A stretch of DNA of 64,000 bases from Catalinimonas niigatensis (GTDB lineage Bacteria; Bacteroidota; Bacteroidia; Cytophagales; Cyclobacteriaceae). This document shows positions 44,734 to 54,652 of this stretch, one piece after another. The translations under genes were made by a program, and so were the position numbers. Position 1 is the stretch's first letter. Every line of letters starts with the position of its first letter. The stretch covers positions 2,046,001 to 2,110,000 of the forward strand of contig NZ_CP119422.1 of assembly GCF_030506285.1 (NCBI RefSeq), in the 5' to 3' direction. The notes under the pieces were generated by a model. The model saw nothing but the letters and a program-made list of their open reading frames with translations, made no database searches and was not told where the DNA came from.

Positions 44734-46137
44734 TTAAATAGTCTTGATGTCCATTTTTTCAGGGTCCCAATGCACCATTTTTTTCTCGTAATGACTGATA
44801 TTAGCTGCCAGTGCCGGGCCTGCTGCGCGTAATCCAAATATGGGATCTTCTACCGTAGCTTTTTCTCCTTTGCGCATGGCCTGAAAAAGATTGGCAAAAT
44901 GATCCTGACGCATCCCATCGTAGCCGTATGCTTCAGGTACGGAAAAAGTCATTTCCTTAGGCTCCTGCATTTCCGGACGGATATTCCCATATTCTTTCTG
45001 ATACCATTCTTTGAATTCTTTCTGGGTTTGCTCCGAAAAAGAACCGATACTCATGCCGGGAGCTTTGGGTAGCTTCCTGCGTCTCACCGTCACAGCATCC
45101 CAGTCCAGTTCCATTTCACCTTCAGAACCCACCATGCGAATACCACTGCGTCCTCCGGAGCCATCCGCAAAATTTACCCTCAGGGAGAAATTAAAGGCAG
45201 GATGGTTTTCTGTCTGCGCATAATCAAACATGCCCAGCATCATGTCAGCTACGTCGCGTTCATCGTCCCAATAGCGTAAACCTCCGGTAGCCATGACCCG
45301 CTCCGGTCCGTGTGAGCCGGTGATAAAATGCAGCATGGAAAAAAGATGAACGAATAAATCACCGGGAATACCGGTGCCATAATCCTGATAGTTTCTCCAG
45401 CGGAAAAAACGTTTGGCATCAAAAGGCCGGTCAGGAGCATCACCCAGAAACTGTTCCCAAGCAATGTGTTCTCTCTGGAGGTTGGGCGGGATGGAATATT
45501 GCCATGCACCAATAGCACTATGGCGGTCAAAGTAAGCTTCAGCAAAGTTAAACTCACCGATCTCTCCTGCCTTATAAAGCTCCTTTGCTTTCTCATAAGT
45601 CAGCGAACTTACAAACTGACTTCCTACCTGAAAGGGCACTTTACTCTCATGATAAGCTTTGATGATCTCATGTCCTTCGGGAATGTGCTGCACCATAGGT
45701 TTCTCGCAATACACTGCTTTTCCCTTGCGCATCGCTTCTATGGCAATAGTTTTGTGCCAGTGATCCGGCGTGGCAATGATGACAGCATCCACCTCTTTGT
45801 TATCCAGTATCTCCTTGTAATTACGGGTAGTTTTGACACTCTGTCCAAAAACTTCCTTGGAATGAATGAGGCGGTCGTCGTAGCAGTCGCAAGTGGCAAT
45901 GAGTTCGGCTCCTTCTCCACAGTTGAGTGCAGCGTGGGTATCGCCAAAACCCATTCCACCTATGCCAATAGTGGCAATGTTGATACGGTCATTGGCAGCA
46001 ATTTTATTTCTCTTTTTCAGGATATGAAAAGCTTGCGTAGGCTGCTGCGCGCCAATGGCCGGAAGCGTAGCCAGGCTGGCTGCCGAAACGCTCAGTTTTT
46101 TGATAAATGTACGGCGGTTGTTGTTAGGCTTAGTCAT
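44734..46137 (-). CDS. Tat-exported Gfo/Idh/MocA-family oxidoreductase
   Basis: The 467-residue protein begins with a twin-arginine signal (NNRRTFIKKLSVSAASLATL), so it is folded before export to the periplasm. The Rossmann part has INIATIGIGGMGFGDTH, and VDAVIIATPDHWHKTIAIEA and GKAVYCEKPM with the family's EKP motif. The C-terminal alpha-beta domain follows from about residue 190. The enzyme would use bound NAD(P) on a sugar or cyclitol. It is the last gene of the catabolic cluster that includes the dioxygenase and a second oxidoreductase. Confidence 0.92.
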   Translation of the reverse strand: MTKPNNNRRTFIKKLSVSAASLATLPAIGAQQPTQAFHILKKRNKIAANDRINIATIGIGGMGFGDTHAALNCGEGAELIATCDCYDDRLIHSKEVFGQSVKTTRNYKEILDNKEVDAVIIATPDHWHKTIAIEAMRKGKAVYCEKPMVQHIPEGHEIIKAYHESKVPFQVGSQFVSSLTYEKAKELYKAGEIGEFNFAEAYFDRHSAIGAWQYSIPPNLQREHIAWEQFLGDAPDRPFDAKRFFRWRNYQDYGTGIPGDLFVHLFSMLHFITGSHGPERVMATGGLRYWDDERDVADMMLGMFDYAQTENHPAFNFSLRVNFADGSGGRSGIRMVGSEGEMELDWDAVTVRRRKLPKAPGMSIGSFSEQTQKEFKEWYQKEYGNIRPEMQEPKEMTFSVPEAYGYDGMRQDHFANLFQAMRKGEKATVEDPIFGLRAAGPALAANISHYEKKMVHWDPEKMDIKTI

Positions 46138-46188
46138 GTATCTGATGATTAGTGAATAATGAATGACGAATAAAGGCTTTGAGAGCCA

Positions 46189-47022
46189 CTATTCAACTTT
46201 TTCCTTAAACTTTTTATCCTTTTCACTGGAAAGAAAGTCAGCATTTTCAGCGATTCCTCTGCCTCCTGATTCCATCAGTACATCATCATCTACTTTTCTG
46301 ATAGGCGTATAACAGGAAGCAGGTTCATCTTTATAAGGTTTATTGGTCACCAGATTATAGACCGAAATCAATGACCATCGGGAAAGATCACTGTCATTCC
46401 TATCAGAGCGGTGCAGCAGATTGCAATGAAAAAATAAAGCATCGCCGGGTTCCAATTCTACATAGACAAGTTCGTGACGCTTCATGGCTTCATCCACTTT
46501 TTCCATTCTCGCGCCTACCTGTTCGCCAGTCATGTTATGCTCCACTCTTCCCATTTTATGTGAGCCTTTCAGCACCTGTAGACAGCCATTTTCACGATTG
46601 GCTTTGGTCAGTGCCAGCATGATACTCATCATGTCAGGATACAAAAATCCATTATTGTACCAGTAGCCATAGTCCTGGTGCCACTCCCAGGCACCTCCTT
46701 TTTTCGGTTCCTTCTGCATCAGTTTGGAATGATAATGTCCTACAGTGCCTCCTAATATCATTTCAGCGGCATTGACCATGCGGGCAGAGCGGCTGTAGAT
46801 GCCATATACATCGTCCTGAGGTGTATACCAAAGCGCTAGTTTGGTGCGCAGGCCTTTGCTGTCGTTGAAGTCAAAAGATTTTTCTTTGATCACCTGGTCC
46901 TGCACCGAAGTCTGATAGATGAGTTCTACTTCTTCAGCTAAGAAAAATTTGCGGATGATGACATAGCCATCTCGCTCAAAATTAGCAAGATGCTTTTTGG
47001 TAAATGATGGGTATTGTTTCAT
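46189..47022 (-). CDS. Phytanoyl-CoA dioxygenase (PhyH)-family oxygenase
   Basis: The 277-residue protein is a non-haem Fe(II)/2-oxoglutarate enzyme. The start FTKKHLANFERDGYVIIRKF is typical. The metal HxD is in AWEWHQDYGYWYNNG, and the distal histidine in ALFFHCNLLHRSDRN, followed by SRWSLISVYN with a likely 2-oxoglutarate-binding arginine. Neither substrate nor product can be told; the flanking Gfo/Idh/MocA genes suggest a hydroxylated or methylated small molecule. It follows the second oxidoreductase gene after about 100 nt on the same strand. Confidence 0.9.
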   Translation of the reverse strand: MKQYPSFTKKHLANFERDGYVIIRKFFLAEEVELIYQTSVQDQVIKEKSFDFNDSKGLRTKLALWYTPQDDVYGIYSRSARMVNAAEMILGGTVGHYHSKLMQKEPKKGGAWEWHQDYGYWYNNGFLYPDMMSIMLALTKANRENGCLQVLKGSHKMGRVEHNMTGEQVGARMEKVDEAMKRHELVYVELEPGDALFFHCNLLHRSDRNDSDLSRWSLISVYNLVTNKPYKDEPASCYTPIRKVDDDVLMESGGRGIAENADFLSSEKDKKFKEKVE

Positions 47023-47125
47023 GATCTTTAATTAAAAGTTGAAAGTTCACAGCTCAGGCGTTTTCAATGTCCTGCGTGGAATCGCAATACGAACACACTT
47101 GTGGATTGCAAAACATCTTGATCGG

Positions 47126-48331
47126 CTACTTAACCTCTTTTTCAATAATTTTTCCGCTATCTTTTACTTTTAAGATTACTTTCTTGCGGCCGTCGGGCAG
47201 GTGCTCTTCCTTGATCAGCCAGTGCTCGGCATCATATTCCTTAGGTCCCCGACGGCTGTCTACTTTGTCATTGCCTCTCCAGACCGGCAGCTTGACGGGT
47301 TCCCATTTTTTAGATTGGGCGGAAGCATAACTGGCATCCATGATGGCATTGACGATATAACCATCATAAAAAGTCTCCATCGGGCTTTGCTGCTTGTCCA
47401 GGGCATTGAACATGTCGGTAAACATCTGGTCATAGCCCAGCGCATGGATTTCATCCCCTACCGGAGAAAGCCAGCCTGTTTCCTGCTCTGCCTTTTCAGC
47501 CACATAGCCCTGCATACCTACCGCGGTAAACAGGTTGTAACCAGTGTTCAGAAAGTGATCCAGGCGGATGGTGCCTTCAGTGCCAGATACCTCATCGCGC
47601 AGATCCATGCCTCCCCGGAAAGCCCAGCTTACCTCAAACTGAGTCACTGCTCCGGTTTCGTAGCGCACCAGCCCTACCGCATGATCTTCCGCCTGTATGG
47701 GCTTCACCAGGGTATCGGCCCAGCACATTACTTCCACAGGTCTTACCTCTTTGCCGACAAAGTTACGACCGATCTCTATGCAGTGGCAACCCATGTCAAT
47801 GATGGCACCGCCACCGGATTGTTCACTATCCCAAAACCAGTCGGAGTGCGGACCGGGATGGGCTTCGCGGGAGCGGGTCCAGAGAATTTGTCCCAATGCT
47901 CCTCTTTTGACTGCTTCCAAAGCATCCAGCGTTTTGGAAGTATATACCAGATCTTCCAGATAGCCGTGGAATACTCCTGCTTTTTCTACCGCTTCCAGTA
48001 TCTCCAGTGCTTCCTGTCCGCTCATCGCCAGCGGCTTGGTACAGAGTACAGATTTACCTGCTTCTACTGCTGCCAGAATAGCTTCTTTGTGCAAATGGTT
48101 GGGCAGAGCCACAATGACGACGTTAGTTTGATCATCCTGTGCTGCTTTTTTCAGATCGGTATAGGTGCGGGGAACATGATACTTTTGGGCAAACTTTTTT
48201 CCTCGCTCTTTCGAACGAGAGTAGACTGCTCCTATGGTATCCCGGCGACGGTGACCCAGCAGAGTCATGGCGTAGAAAGAACCGATCAGGCCGGTACCCA
48301 GCATGCTGATTTGATGGCTAGTGTTGTGCAT
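47126..48331 (-). CDS. Gfo/Idh/MocA-family oxidoreductase (cytoplasmic)
   Basis: The start is set at the ATG near 48331 ([19 protein letters not shown], about 401 residues); an ATG 20 codons upstream would add a basic leader. The dinucleotide fold has [14 protein letters not shown] and [20 protein letters not shown], then [13 protein letters not shown], where the EKP motif is replaced by TKP. The substrate domain has [19 protein letters not shown] with the conserved catalytic D and H. It lacks a Tat signal, so it acts inside the cell, unlike its neighbour at 44734. Confidence 0.9.
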   Translation of the reverse strand: MHNTSHQISMLGTGLIGSFYAMTLLGHRRRDTIGAVYSRSKERGKKFAQKYHVPRTYTDLKKAAQDDQTNVVIVALPNHLHKEAILAAVEAGKSVLCTKPLAMSGQEALEILEAVEKAGVFHGYLEDLVYTSKTLDALEAVKRGALGQILWTRSREAHPGPHSDWFWDSEQSGGGAIIDMGCHCIEIGRNFVGKEVRPVEVMCWADTLVKPIQAEDHAVGLVRYETGAVTQFEVSWAFRGGMDLRDEVSGTEGTIRLDHFLNTGYNLFTAVGMQGYVAEKAEQETGWLSPVGDEIHALGYDQMFTDMFNALDKQQSPMETFYDGYIVNAIMDASYASAQSKKWEPVKLPVWRGNDKVDSRRGPKEYDAEHWLIKEEHLPDGRKKVILKVKDSGKIIEKEVK

Positions 48332-48444
48332 TCGTTTTAGGTTAGGTACATGTTTCTTTAAAGTTTGGAAATTTCTACGCTTAAAACTCATACGTTTTTA
48401 ACATTCTTTGTAAATATCTTCTCATGATTGGGTAAATTAGTATC

Positions 48445-49308
48445 ATGAAGCCCATCCTGGAAAAGCTGACACCAGAACCTGACTGCTCTTTCGTTCTACA
48501 GAAAGATTCCTTTCCGTACTATCCTACGCCCTGGCATTATCACCCCGAATATGAATTGGTAATGGTGTTGAAAAGTACCGGCAAGAAAATTATCGGAGAT
48601 CATATTTCTCATTTTTCAGAAGGAGATCTGGTGCTGATGGGACCCAATCTTCCTCATGTGTATGACAATGATCCGGCTTATTATGAGGAGGATTCGCAGT
48701 TAAAGGCAGAAGCCATTGTGATTCACTTTGCTGAAGATTTTTTGGGAAAAAACTTTTTCAGTTTGCCCGAAATGGGAAAGGTAAAAAAGCTACTAAATGC
48801 TTCACGGCAGGGCTTACAGATTGAGGGAGAAAGCAAAGATAAAATTGCATGTCGTATGGAAAAGATGCTCAGCCTCTCTCCTGCACTGCGACTGACTGAA
48901 CTGCTAAGCATCCTGGTTCTTTTGTCACAGTCCGAAACGTTGACTCAGTTGGCCAGCCCGGGCTTTGTACAAAGCTATAGCGGTGCCAATGCCGAACGGC
49001 TGGACCCGGTGCTGGCCTATCTGATGCAGCATTTTGCAGAAGAGATTTCACTGGAAGAGGTAGCCGCTATTGCAAATATGTCGCCCCAGTCTTTTTGTCG
49101 TTTCTTTAAGCATTGTACCCGCAAAACTTTTCTAAACTTTCTGAATGAATTACGCGTGGGCTATGCCTGCCGCCTGATCAGCGACAATCATTACAACATC
49201 TCTGAAATTTGCTATAAAAGCGGTTTTAACAACCTCTCCAACTTCAACCGTCAGTTCAAACGCGTGACCCAAAAAACACCTTCGGAATATAAAAGAGAGT
49301 ATGTTTAG
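48445..49308 (+). CDS. AraC-family regulator with cupin sensor
   Basis: The 287-residue protein has an N-terminal cupin (residues about 15-130: WHYHPEYELVMVLKSTGKKI, EGDLVLMGPNLPHVYDN) and a C-terminal double helix-turn-helix (residues about 190-287: ISLEEVAAIANMSPQSFCRFF, KTFLNFLNELRVGYACRLI, ISEICYKSGFNNLSNFNRQF). The arrangement is typical of regulators of sugar catabolism. It is divergent from the oxidoreductase gene at 48331, so it probably controls that cluster in response to a sugar-like ligand. Confidence 0.93.
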   Translation: MKPILEKLTPEPDCSFVLQKDSFPYYPTPWHYHPEYELVMVLKSTGKKIIGDHISHFSEGDLVLMGPNLPHVYDNDPAYYEEDSQLKAEAIVIHFAEDFLGKNFFSLPEMGKVKKLLNASRQGLQIEGESKDKIACRMEKMLSLSPALRLTELLSILVLLSQSETLTQLASPGFVQSYSGANAERLDPVLAYLMQHFAEEISLEEVAAIANMSPQSFCRFFKHCTRKTFLNFLNELRVGYACRLISDNHYNISEICYKSGFNNLSNFNRQFKRVTQKTPSEYKREYV

Positions 49309-49325
49309 CATTAAAACTATTTTTC

Positions 49326-50537
49326 TCAGGCGAATTTCTTCACCTTTTTCTCTTTCAGATTGAAATAGTAAAGCAGGGCAATGAACAGCATAAAAGAAGC
49401 ACAGACCCACCACAGCATAGAAAATCCTGAAAAAGCAATGATTCTTGTGCCCAGAAAAGGTGCAAGCATAAACGCACTGGCCCAGGAAAGTGAATGCAAA
49501 CCTATATACGCTCCTTTTTTACCTTCTCCTGCCCGACGGATTACATAAGTGACCATAAAAGGCATAGCCATGATTTCAGCAAAGCTCAGTAAAAACATGG
49601 CCACCATCAGCAATGGCAGACCGGTACTGAAGTTCAGCAAAGCATAAGATAAACCGCAAAGCAAAGTGCCAATCACAATCATCCTTACCACGCTCACTCT
49701 GTGCTCCAGGTAGTTGACCAGAATCATTTCAAACAGAAACACGATCAGCCCGTTCAGTCCAAGCAAAAGACCAATGGTTCCTTCTGACAAGTGATGCACC
49801 TCCCTATAATAAATGGGCAATGTATTGAAAAGTTGAAAAAATACGACAGCAAAAGCGGTGGTAAGAAGCACGAATACCATAAATGTGCCATCCCGGTAGG
49901 GAGAAGTTACTTTGAGTGCAGGATTGATGGTAGTATGGGCTACTGCTCTTGGCCTTCTTTTTTTGAAGTAGACAAAAAAGAAAATACCTGCAAAAATACA
50001 GGTCAGTCCATCGGCATAGAACAAAAGCTCATAGGAACGGGATGCTAACAAGCCTCCAATAGCGGGGCCCATGGAAAAGCCCAGATTAATCGCCATACGG
50101 TTCAGAGAAAACGAGCGGGTGACATTTTCGGGTTTAGAATAAGTAGCGACCGAAGCTGTATTGGCCGGACGCAGACATTCCACCACCATGCTGGCAAAGA
50201 AAAGTGCAGGCAAAAGGTACTCATAACGGGTAATTTCCGGAAGCAGGATAAACAGCGAACCTCCCAGGATCAAACTTAAAAACTGTACCCAGAAATTGCC
50301 GATCTTATCAGAAAGCCAGCCACCTAACAGCGAACCCGCCATTGCTCCCAGGCCATAAGTAGCCAGCAGAATTCCGGCTTCACGAATACCAAAACCCAGT
50401 GCATTGGTCAGGTAAATGCTCAGGAAAGGCAGTACCATAGACCCTGCCCGGTTGATGAACATGACCACCGCCAGCATCCAGGCAGCTTCTGACAAGCCGC
50501 CGTAAGCATTTTTGTATAAAGAAAATATTTTGTTCAC
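49326..50537 (-). CDS. Major facilitator superfamily transporter
   Basis: The 403-residue protein has about twelve membrane helices. A typical MFS loop GGWLSDKIGNFWVQF lies between helices 2 and 3. The start codon is GTG at 50537. The C-terminus ends in a basic tail (LKEKKVKKFA). It converges with the AraC gene (17 nt apart). The substrate is unknown; its position next to the AraC regulator and the oxidoreductase cluster suggests uptake or export of the same compounds. Confidence 0.9.
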   Translation of the reverse strand: MNKIFSLYKNAYGGLSEAAWMLAVVMFINRAGSMVLPFLSIYLTNALGFGIREAGILLATYGLGAMAGSLLGGWLSDKIGNFWVQFLSLILGGSLFILLPEITRYEYLLPALFFASMVVECLRPANTASVATYSKPENVTRSFSLNRMAINLGFSMGPAIGGLLASRSYELLFYADGLTCIFAGIFFFVYFKKRRPRAVAHTTINPALKVTSPYRDGTFMVFVLLTTAFAVVFFQLFNTLPIYYREVHHLSEGTIGLLLGLNGLIVFLFEMILVNYLEHRVSVVRMIVIGTLLCGLSYALLNFSTGLPLLMVAMFLLSFAEIMAMPFMVTYVIRRAGEGKKGAYIGLHSLSWASAFMLAPFLGTRIIAFSGFSMLWWVCASFMLFIALLYYFNLKEKKVKKFA

Positions 50538-50712
50538 GGCTTCCGGGACAGGAAATAGTGCTTACGGCAAGTTTTGTAAATGAGTTGCTTATTCAGAAAA
50601 TAATCAGTAGATATTTTTAATAGTCTTTGTTCGGGTGGAACTTCTTTTAAACTTGATTAAATCACATGTTCAGTAAAGTTGATGTTCAATTTCCAGATAT
50701 TTAGGCAACGGC

Positions 50713-51468
50713 TTATTCACTAAGAGTAAGAAATACATGTTTTATGTCTTCTAAGTGATAAAGTTGAGCCTCTTCTCTAAACAATGGATAATAAGCTAAC
50801 ATCACCTTAAACTTGTTAAACAGCCATATTGCTTTTTCTCTCAGTTTAGGAGATTCACTTATGTCATAAATTATCTTAGCAAGATTTAAAATATGCTTTT
50901 CATAATCATTATTTGTCTGATCTAAACCATATCTAGCTTTAGAAAAATAGTCCACATAATACAAACCGTCTTCATCTATTGACACTATATGATCAAGATC
51001 AAAAATACTAGGTTTTACTTCTTTGTAGTCCTTTATAATAACTTCATCAATTATTATTCTTGGGTGTTTTGCCAATGATTTTTCCGTTTCATAAGATTCA
51101 ATTAAGCCTGGACCAAAAATTACATTATCACTATGAACAATATCTCCGTAAATGATACTTCCACGAACTAAAAAATTTCTGTTTATACAGTTGATGCATA
51201 ATAATTGGATATCTCTTACTTCATCAAAAAATGACTCAAAATCATCAGCAGCAAAAGAAATAACAATTAAATCCGAGAATTGAGTGACTTGGCGAAGTTT
51301 GGTGTTTGAATAATTTTTATTCTCTGTTAACTCTTTAAGTAATAAAAATAATTTATTCACATAATCAATCTTGGTTTCTTTAGAATTAGCAGATTTATCT
51401 GTGAAGTTTATAAAGCTCTTAAACCCAAGTAAATCGATATAGGCGATTACTTTCTTCTCATATTTCAT
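50713..51468 (-). CDS. Protein resembling a class III nucleotidyl cyclase domain
   Basis: The 251-residue protein is soluble and AT-rich compared with its neighbours. It starts KKVIAYIDLLGFKSFI, with the aspartate where class III cyclases bind the first metal; VTQFSDLIVISF carries a second aspartate at the place of the second metal ligand; RNFLVRGSIIYGDIVHS and NVIFGPGLIESYETEKSLAK follow as in GxAVNxAARL of cyclases. The C-terminal third is helical. Stand-alone cyclase-like proteins of this shape are poorly characterised; some relatives are anti-phage pyrimidine cyclases. The fold reading is by eye only. Confidence 0.62.
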   Translation of the reverse strand: MKYEKKVIAYIDLLGFKSFINFTDKSANSKETKIDYVNKLFLLLKELTENKNYSNTKLRQVTQFSDLIVISFAADDFESFFDEVRDIQLLCINCINRNFLVRGSIIYGDIVHSDNVIFGPGLIESYETEKSLAKHPRIIIDEVIIKDYKEVKPSIFDLDHIVSIDEDGLYYVDYFSKARYGLDQTNNDYEKHILNLAKIIYDISESPKLREKAIWLFNKFKVMLAYYPLFREEAQLYHLEDIKHVFLTLSE

Positions 51469-51514
51469 TCCTCATTGGATTAATCAGCATAAATATCGAC
51501 CTATTCATATTTAA

Positions 51515-54500
51515 TTACACCAAAGCCTCATACATAATCTCTGCGGTGTGCTTGGCAAGGCGACCGGTACCATCTTTGATCTGGTGGCGGCAACTGGTGC
51601 CCGGTGCAGCGATGATTACCTCATCTGGCTGCTTGCGTACGGTTGGGAAAAGGACCAGTTCACCAATCTGCATGGAGACATCAAAGTGTTCTTTTTCGTA
51701 GCCAAAAGAACCCGCCATCCCACAGCAGCCGGAGGGGATCATATGTACTTCATAGTTTTCCGGCAGACTCAACATCTTCTTGCTGGGCACCAGCGAAGAG
51801 AGTGCTTTCTGATGGCAATGTCCATGCAGTTTGATAATCCGTTTTTCTTTGGTAAAAACATCCCTGCTGATGTTTCCTTTATCTATTTCCCAGGCGATAA
51901 ACTCATCAAAGAAAAAGGTGTGCTCGGCAATTTGCTGCGCCACCCGCTGCTCTTCTCCTCGCGTCAGGTCTATATACTCATCCCGCAAAGTGAGGATGGC
52001 AGAAGGTTCTATGCCAATGATTGGCGTTTTCTCACTGACAATGTCTTTTAGGAAGGCGATGTTTTTCCTGGCAATCTCCCTTGCCTGACGCAGCATGCCT
52101 TTGGAAAGATAGGTGCGTCCGCTTTCTATGTGCTTTGGAATCTCAACTTCGTAGCCTAGCTTTTCCAGCAAAAGAATGGCTTTAATGCCTACTTCTGTAT
52201 CATTGTAGTTAGTAAACTCATCGCAGAAGAAGTAGACTTTACCTTTCGTTGGCTGTGTTTTGGGATGCTTGGGAAATTCATCACTTACCGGCTTGGTAGA
52301 AGCTGCAAATCCACTAAGTGTTACCTGCTTGTCTTGCTTATGCTGTTGGAACCATTTGTGAAGCGTCGTCTTATGCAAAAGCGGCATGGAACGTCCCGGA
52401 GCAAATCCTGTAACTTTTTTGATGATACCAGAGGTAAGTGGGTTTTTTACCGCCCAGTTGTACAAGCCGGGTATAAGGGCTGCCAGTGAGGTTAACTTCG
52501 TAAAATTACCGATAAGTCGGGTGCGTAAAGACATGCCATTGGCATCATAATAATGTTGCAGAAATTCCGCTTTCATTTTACCAATATCCACATTGGAAGG
52601 ACATTCCGCTTTACAACCTTTGCAAGACAGGCAAAGATCCATCACCTCCATGATCTCCTCATGGTCAAAGCGGTTGGGCTTGTCTGAGTTGGTGAGAAAA
52701 TGGCGCAGCATATTGGCACGGGCACGGGTGGTATCTTTTTCATTCCGTGTAGCCATATAGCTGGGGCACATGGTCCCTCCGGAAATATGCGTCTTACGGC
52801 AGTCACCGGAACCATTACACTGTTCGGCAGCCCGCAATACACCCAGGTTCTGACTGAAGTCAAATACGGTATCTATCTCCGGGGTAGGATGACCGGGCAT
52901 ATAGCGCAGATACTCGTTCATGGGTGGTGCATCCACAATCTTGCCGGGATTAAAAATATGCTGAGGGTCCCAGGTTTGCTTCACTTCTTTGATAAGTGCA
53001 TAGTTTTTATCACCAATCATGAAGCGGATAAACTCAGCCCGCAGGCGTCCATCACCATGCTCGCCGCTCAGCGAACCCCGGTATTTTTTTACCAGTTTGG
53101 CTATCTCCTGCGCTACGGTGCGAAACATCTCATTGCCTTCCTGCTTCTTCAGATTGATGATCGGGCGCAGGTGCAACTCACCGTCTCCGGCATGGGCATA
53201 GTGTACGCAGGAAAGCCCATATTTTTTGAGCGTCTGGTTAAATTCAGCAATATATTCCGGCAGGTCGCTAACAGCCACCGCGGTATCTTCAATTACCGGT
53301 TGGGCTTTGTCATCACCAATTACATTGCCCAGCAAACCCAGCCCTGCTTTGCGCACATTCCAGGCATCTTTGCTGTCCTGATTGTAAAGTATTGGAAAAT
53401 AGTACCCATAGCCTTTTTCCTCCATCTCCTGGTACATGGCTGCGATGGCTGCGTCTACTTCCTCGCGGCTTTCGCGGGCAAACTCTATCATGAGCACGGC
53501 TTTGGGTGAGCCTTCAATAAAAGCAGCATACTTACGGTACTCCATATTGGCCCGGGTGCGCTCAATAATGTGATCGTCCATTAACTCAGAGGCTCCGGCT
53601 CCATGCTTCATGGCGATGATGTTGGCTCTGAGCGCATCATCAATGGTAGTAAAATGAGGACAGGCAACGCCTACTTCTTTAGGAGGCAAAGGCAGACAGT
53701 TAAGCTTGATTTCGGTGATAAATGCCAGTGAACCTTCAGAGCCGCAGATGAGTTTGCACATGTTGAAAGCTTCGCCACCTTCAGTAAACACCTCACTGTC
53801 CATCAAAATATCTATGGCATAGCCGGTATTACGGCGATATTTGATCTCTTTCTTGGGAAAATGCGTACGGATTTCTTGCCGCACGACCTGATCGGAAAGG
53901 CGGTCACGAATCGTGCGGTAGATATTGGCTTCCAGTTCGCTGACAGCGGTTTCACCCGTACATTTTTTCTCAAACTCCTCTGGAGTCAGCGTTTTGAATA
54001 CCGTTTTACTGCCATCGCTCAAAATTGCTTTTACTTCCAGCGTATGCTCCCGCGTGGTATGGTAGATGGGGGAATGTAGTCCGCAGGAATTATTGCCCAC
54101 CATACCGCCAATCATGGCACGGTTTGCTGTAGAGGTTTCCGGCCCAAAGTATAGGCCATATTCTTTCAGGTAAACATTCAGGTCGTCGCGGATCACGCCC
54201 GGCTGCACCCTTACCCAGCTTTCTTCCGAGTTCACTTCCAGGATTTTGGTGAACGTCTGGGAGATATCCACCACAATGCCACTCCCCACTACCTGACCGG
54301 CCAAAGAGGTACCTGCCGCACGGGGAATCAAAGAAACATGATGTTGGTTGGCAAAATTGATGAGCTTAATGATATCCTCTTCCGATGCAGGAATGGCTAC
54401 CGCCAGGGGCATTTCCTGATAGGCAGATGCATCCGTAGCGTAGAGGATGCGCATGCTTTGGTCGTAGTGAAGTTTGCCTTGAAGTGTCTGTGCGAATTGC

Positions 54501-54520
54501 TTGAGCTGCTGTGTATCCAT
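51515..54520 (-). CDS. FAD-linked oxidase fused to Fe-S/CCG domains (GlcD-GlpC type)
   Basis: This 1001-residue fusion combines an FAD-binding PCMH oxidase (residues about 1-520) and an Fe-S part. The FAD part has LIPRAAGTSLAGQVVGSG, GMVGNNSCGLHSP and LSGEHGDGRLRAEFI near the active site. Two cysteine clusters follow: CNGSGDCRK...MCPSY and LCLSCKGCKAECPSNVD, the latter a 4Fe-4S motif. The C-terminal CCG domain has HGHCHQKAL and IPSGCCGMAGSFGYE. Such enzymes oxidise D-lactate, glycolate or D-2-hydroxyglutarate and pass electrons to quinone. The substrate is not decided. Confidence 0.93.
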   Translation of the reverse strand: MDTQQLKQFAQTLQGKLHYDQSMRILYATDASAYQEMPLAVAIPASEEDIIKLINFANQHHVSLIPRAAGTSLAGQVVGSGIVVDISQTFTKILEVNSEESWVRVQPGVIRDDLNVYLKEYGLYFGPETSTANRAMIGGMVGNNSCGLHSPIYHTTREHTLEVKAILSDGSKTVFKTLTPEEFEKKCTGETAVSELEANIYRTIRDRLSDQVVRQEIRTHFPKKEIKYRRNTGYAIDILMDSEVFTEGGEAFNMCKLICGSEGSLAFITEIKLNCLPLPPKEVGVACPHFTTIDDALRANIIAMKHGAGASELMDDHIIERTRANMEYRKYAAFIEGSPKAVLMIEFARESREEVDAAIAAMYQEMEEKGYGYYFPILYNQDSKDAWNVRKAGLGLLGNVIGDDKAQPVIEDTAVAVSDLPEYIAEFNQTLKKYGLSCVHYAHAGDGELHLRPIINLKKQEGNEMFRTVAQEIAKLVKKYRGSLSGEHGDGRLRAEFIRFMIGDKNYALIKEVKQTWDPQHIFNPGKIVDAPPMNEYLRYMPGHPTPEIDTVFDFSQNLGVLRAAEQCNGSGDCRKTHISGGTMCPSYMATRNEKDTTRARANMLRHFLTNSDKPNRFDHEEIMEVMDLCLSCKGCKAECPSNVDIGKMKAEFLQHYYDANGMSLRTRLIGNFTKLTSLAALIPGLYNWAVKNPLTSGIIKKVTGFAPGRSMPLLHKTTLHKWFQQHKQDKQVTLSGFAASTKPVSDEFPKHPKTQPTKGKVYFFCDEFTNYNDTEVGIKAILLLEKLGYEVEIPKHIESGRTYLSKGMLRQAREIARKNIAFLKDIVSEKTPIIGIEPSAILTLRDEYIDLTRGEEQRVAQQIAEHTFFFDEFIAWEIDKGNISRDVFTKEKRIIKLHGHCHQKALSSLVPSKKMLSLPENYEVHMIPSGCCGMAGSFGYEKEHFDVSMQIGELVLFPTVRKQPDEVIIAAPGTSCRHQIKDGTGRLAKHTAEIMYEALV

Positions 54521-54652
54521 TGCGTCTTTTCAGTCATCTTAATGCCGTAAATGTAATACAATCTGCTGTAGTATTAAGTTTATCAGCGCTGATGTTGTCA
54601 TAGAAATTTAACTTTGAAAATACTGTAAAAAATCTGAAACTGACAGGCAGCC

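Noticed and set aside
47201-48340. 379-codon frame antisense to the Gfo/Idh/MocA gene
   Set aside because: Long but without any domain, rich in rare residue runs, and fully opposite to a well-supported enzyme gene.
50713-51468. Complete Pycsar or CBASS defence operon
   Set aside because: No effector, receptor or accessory gene adjoins the cyclase-like gene; neighbours are an MFS carrier and an FAD/Fe-S oxidase.
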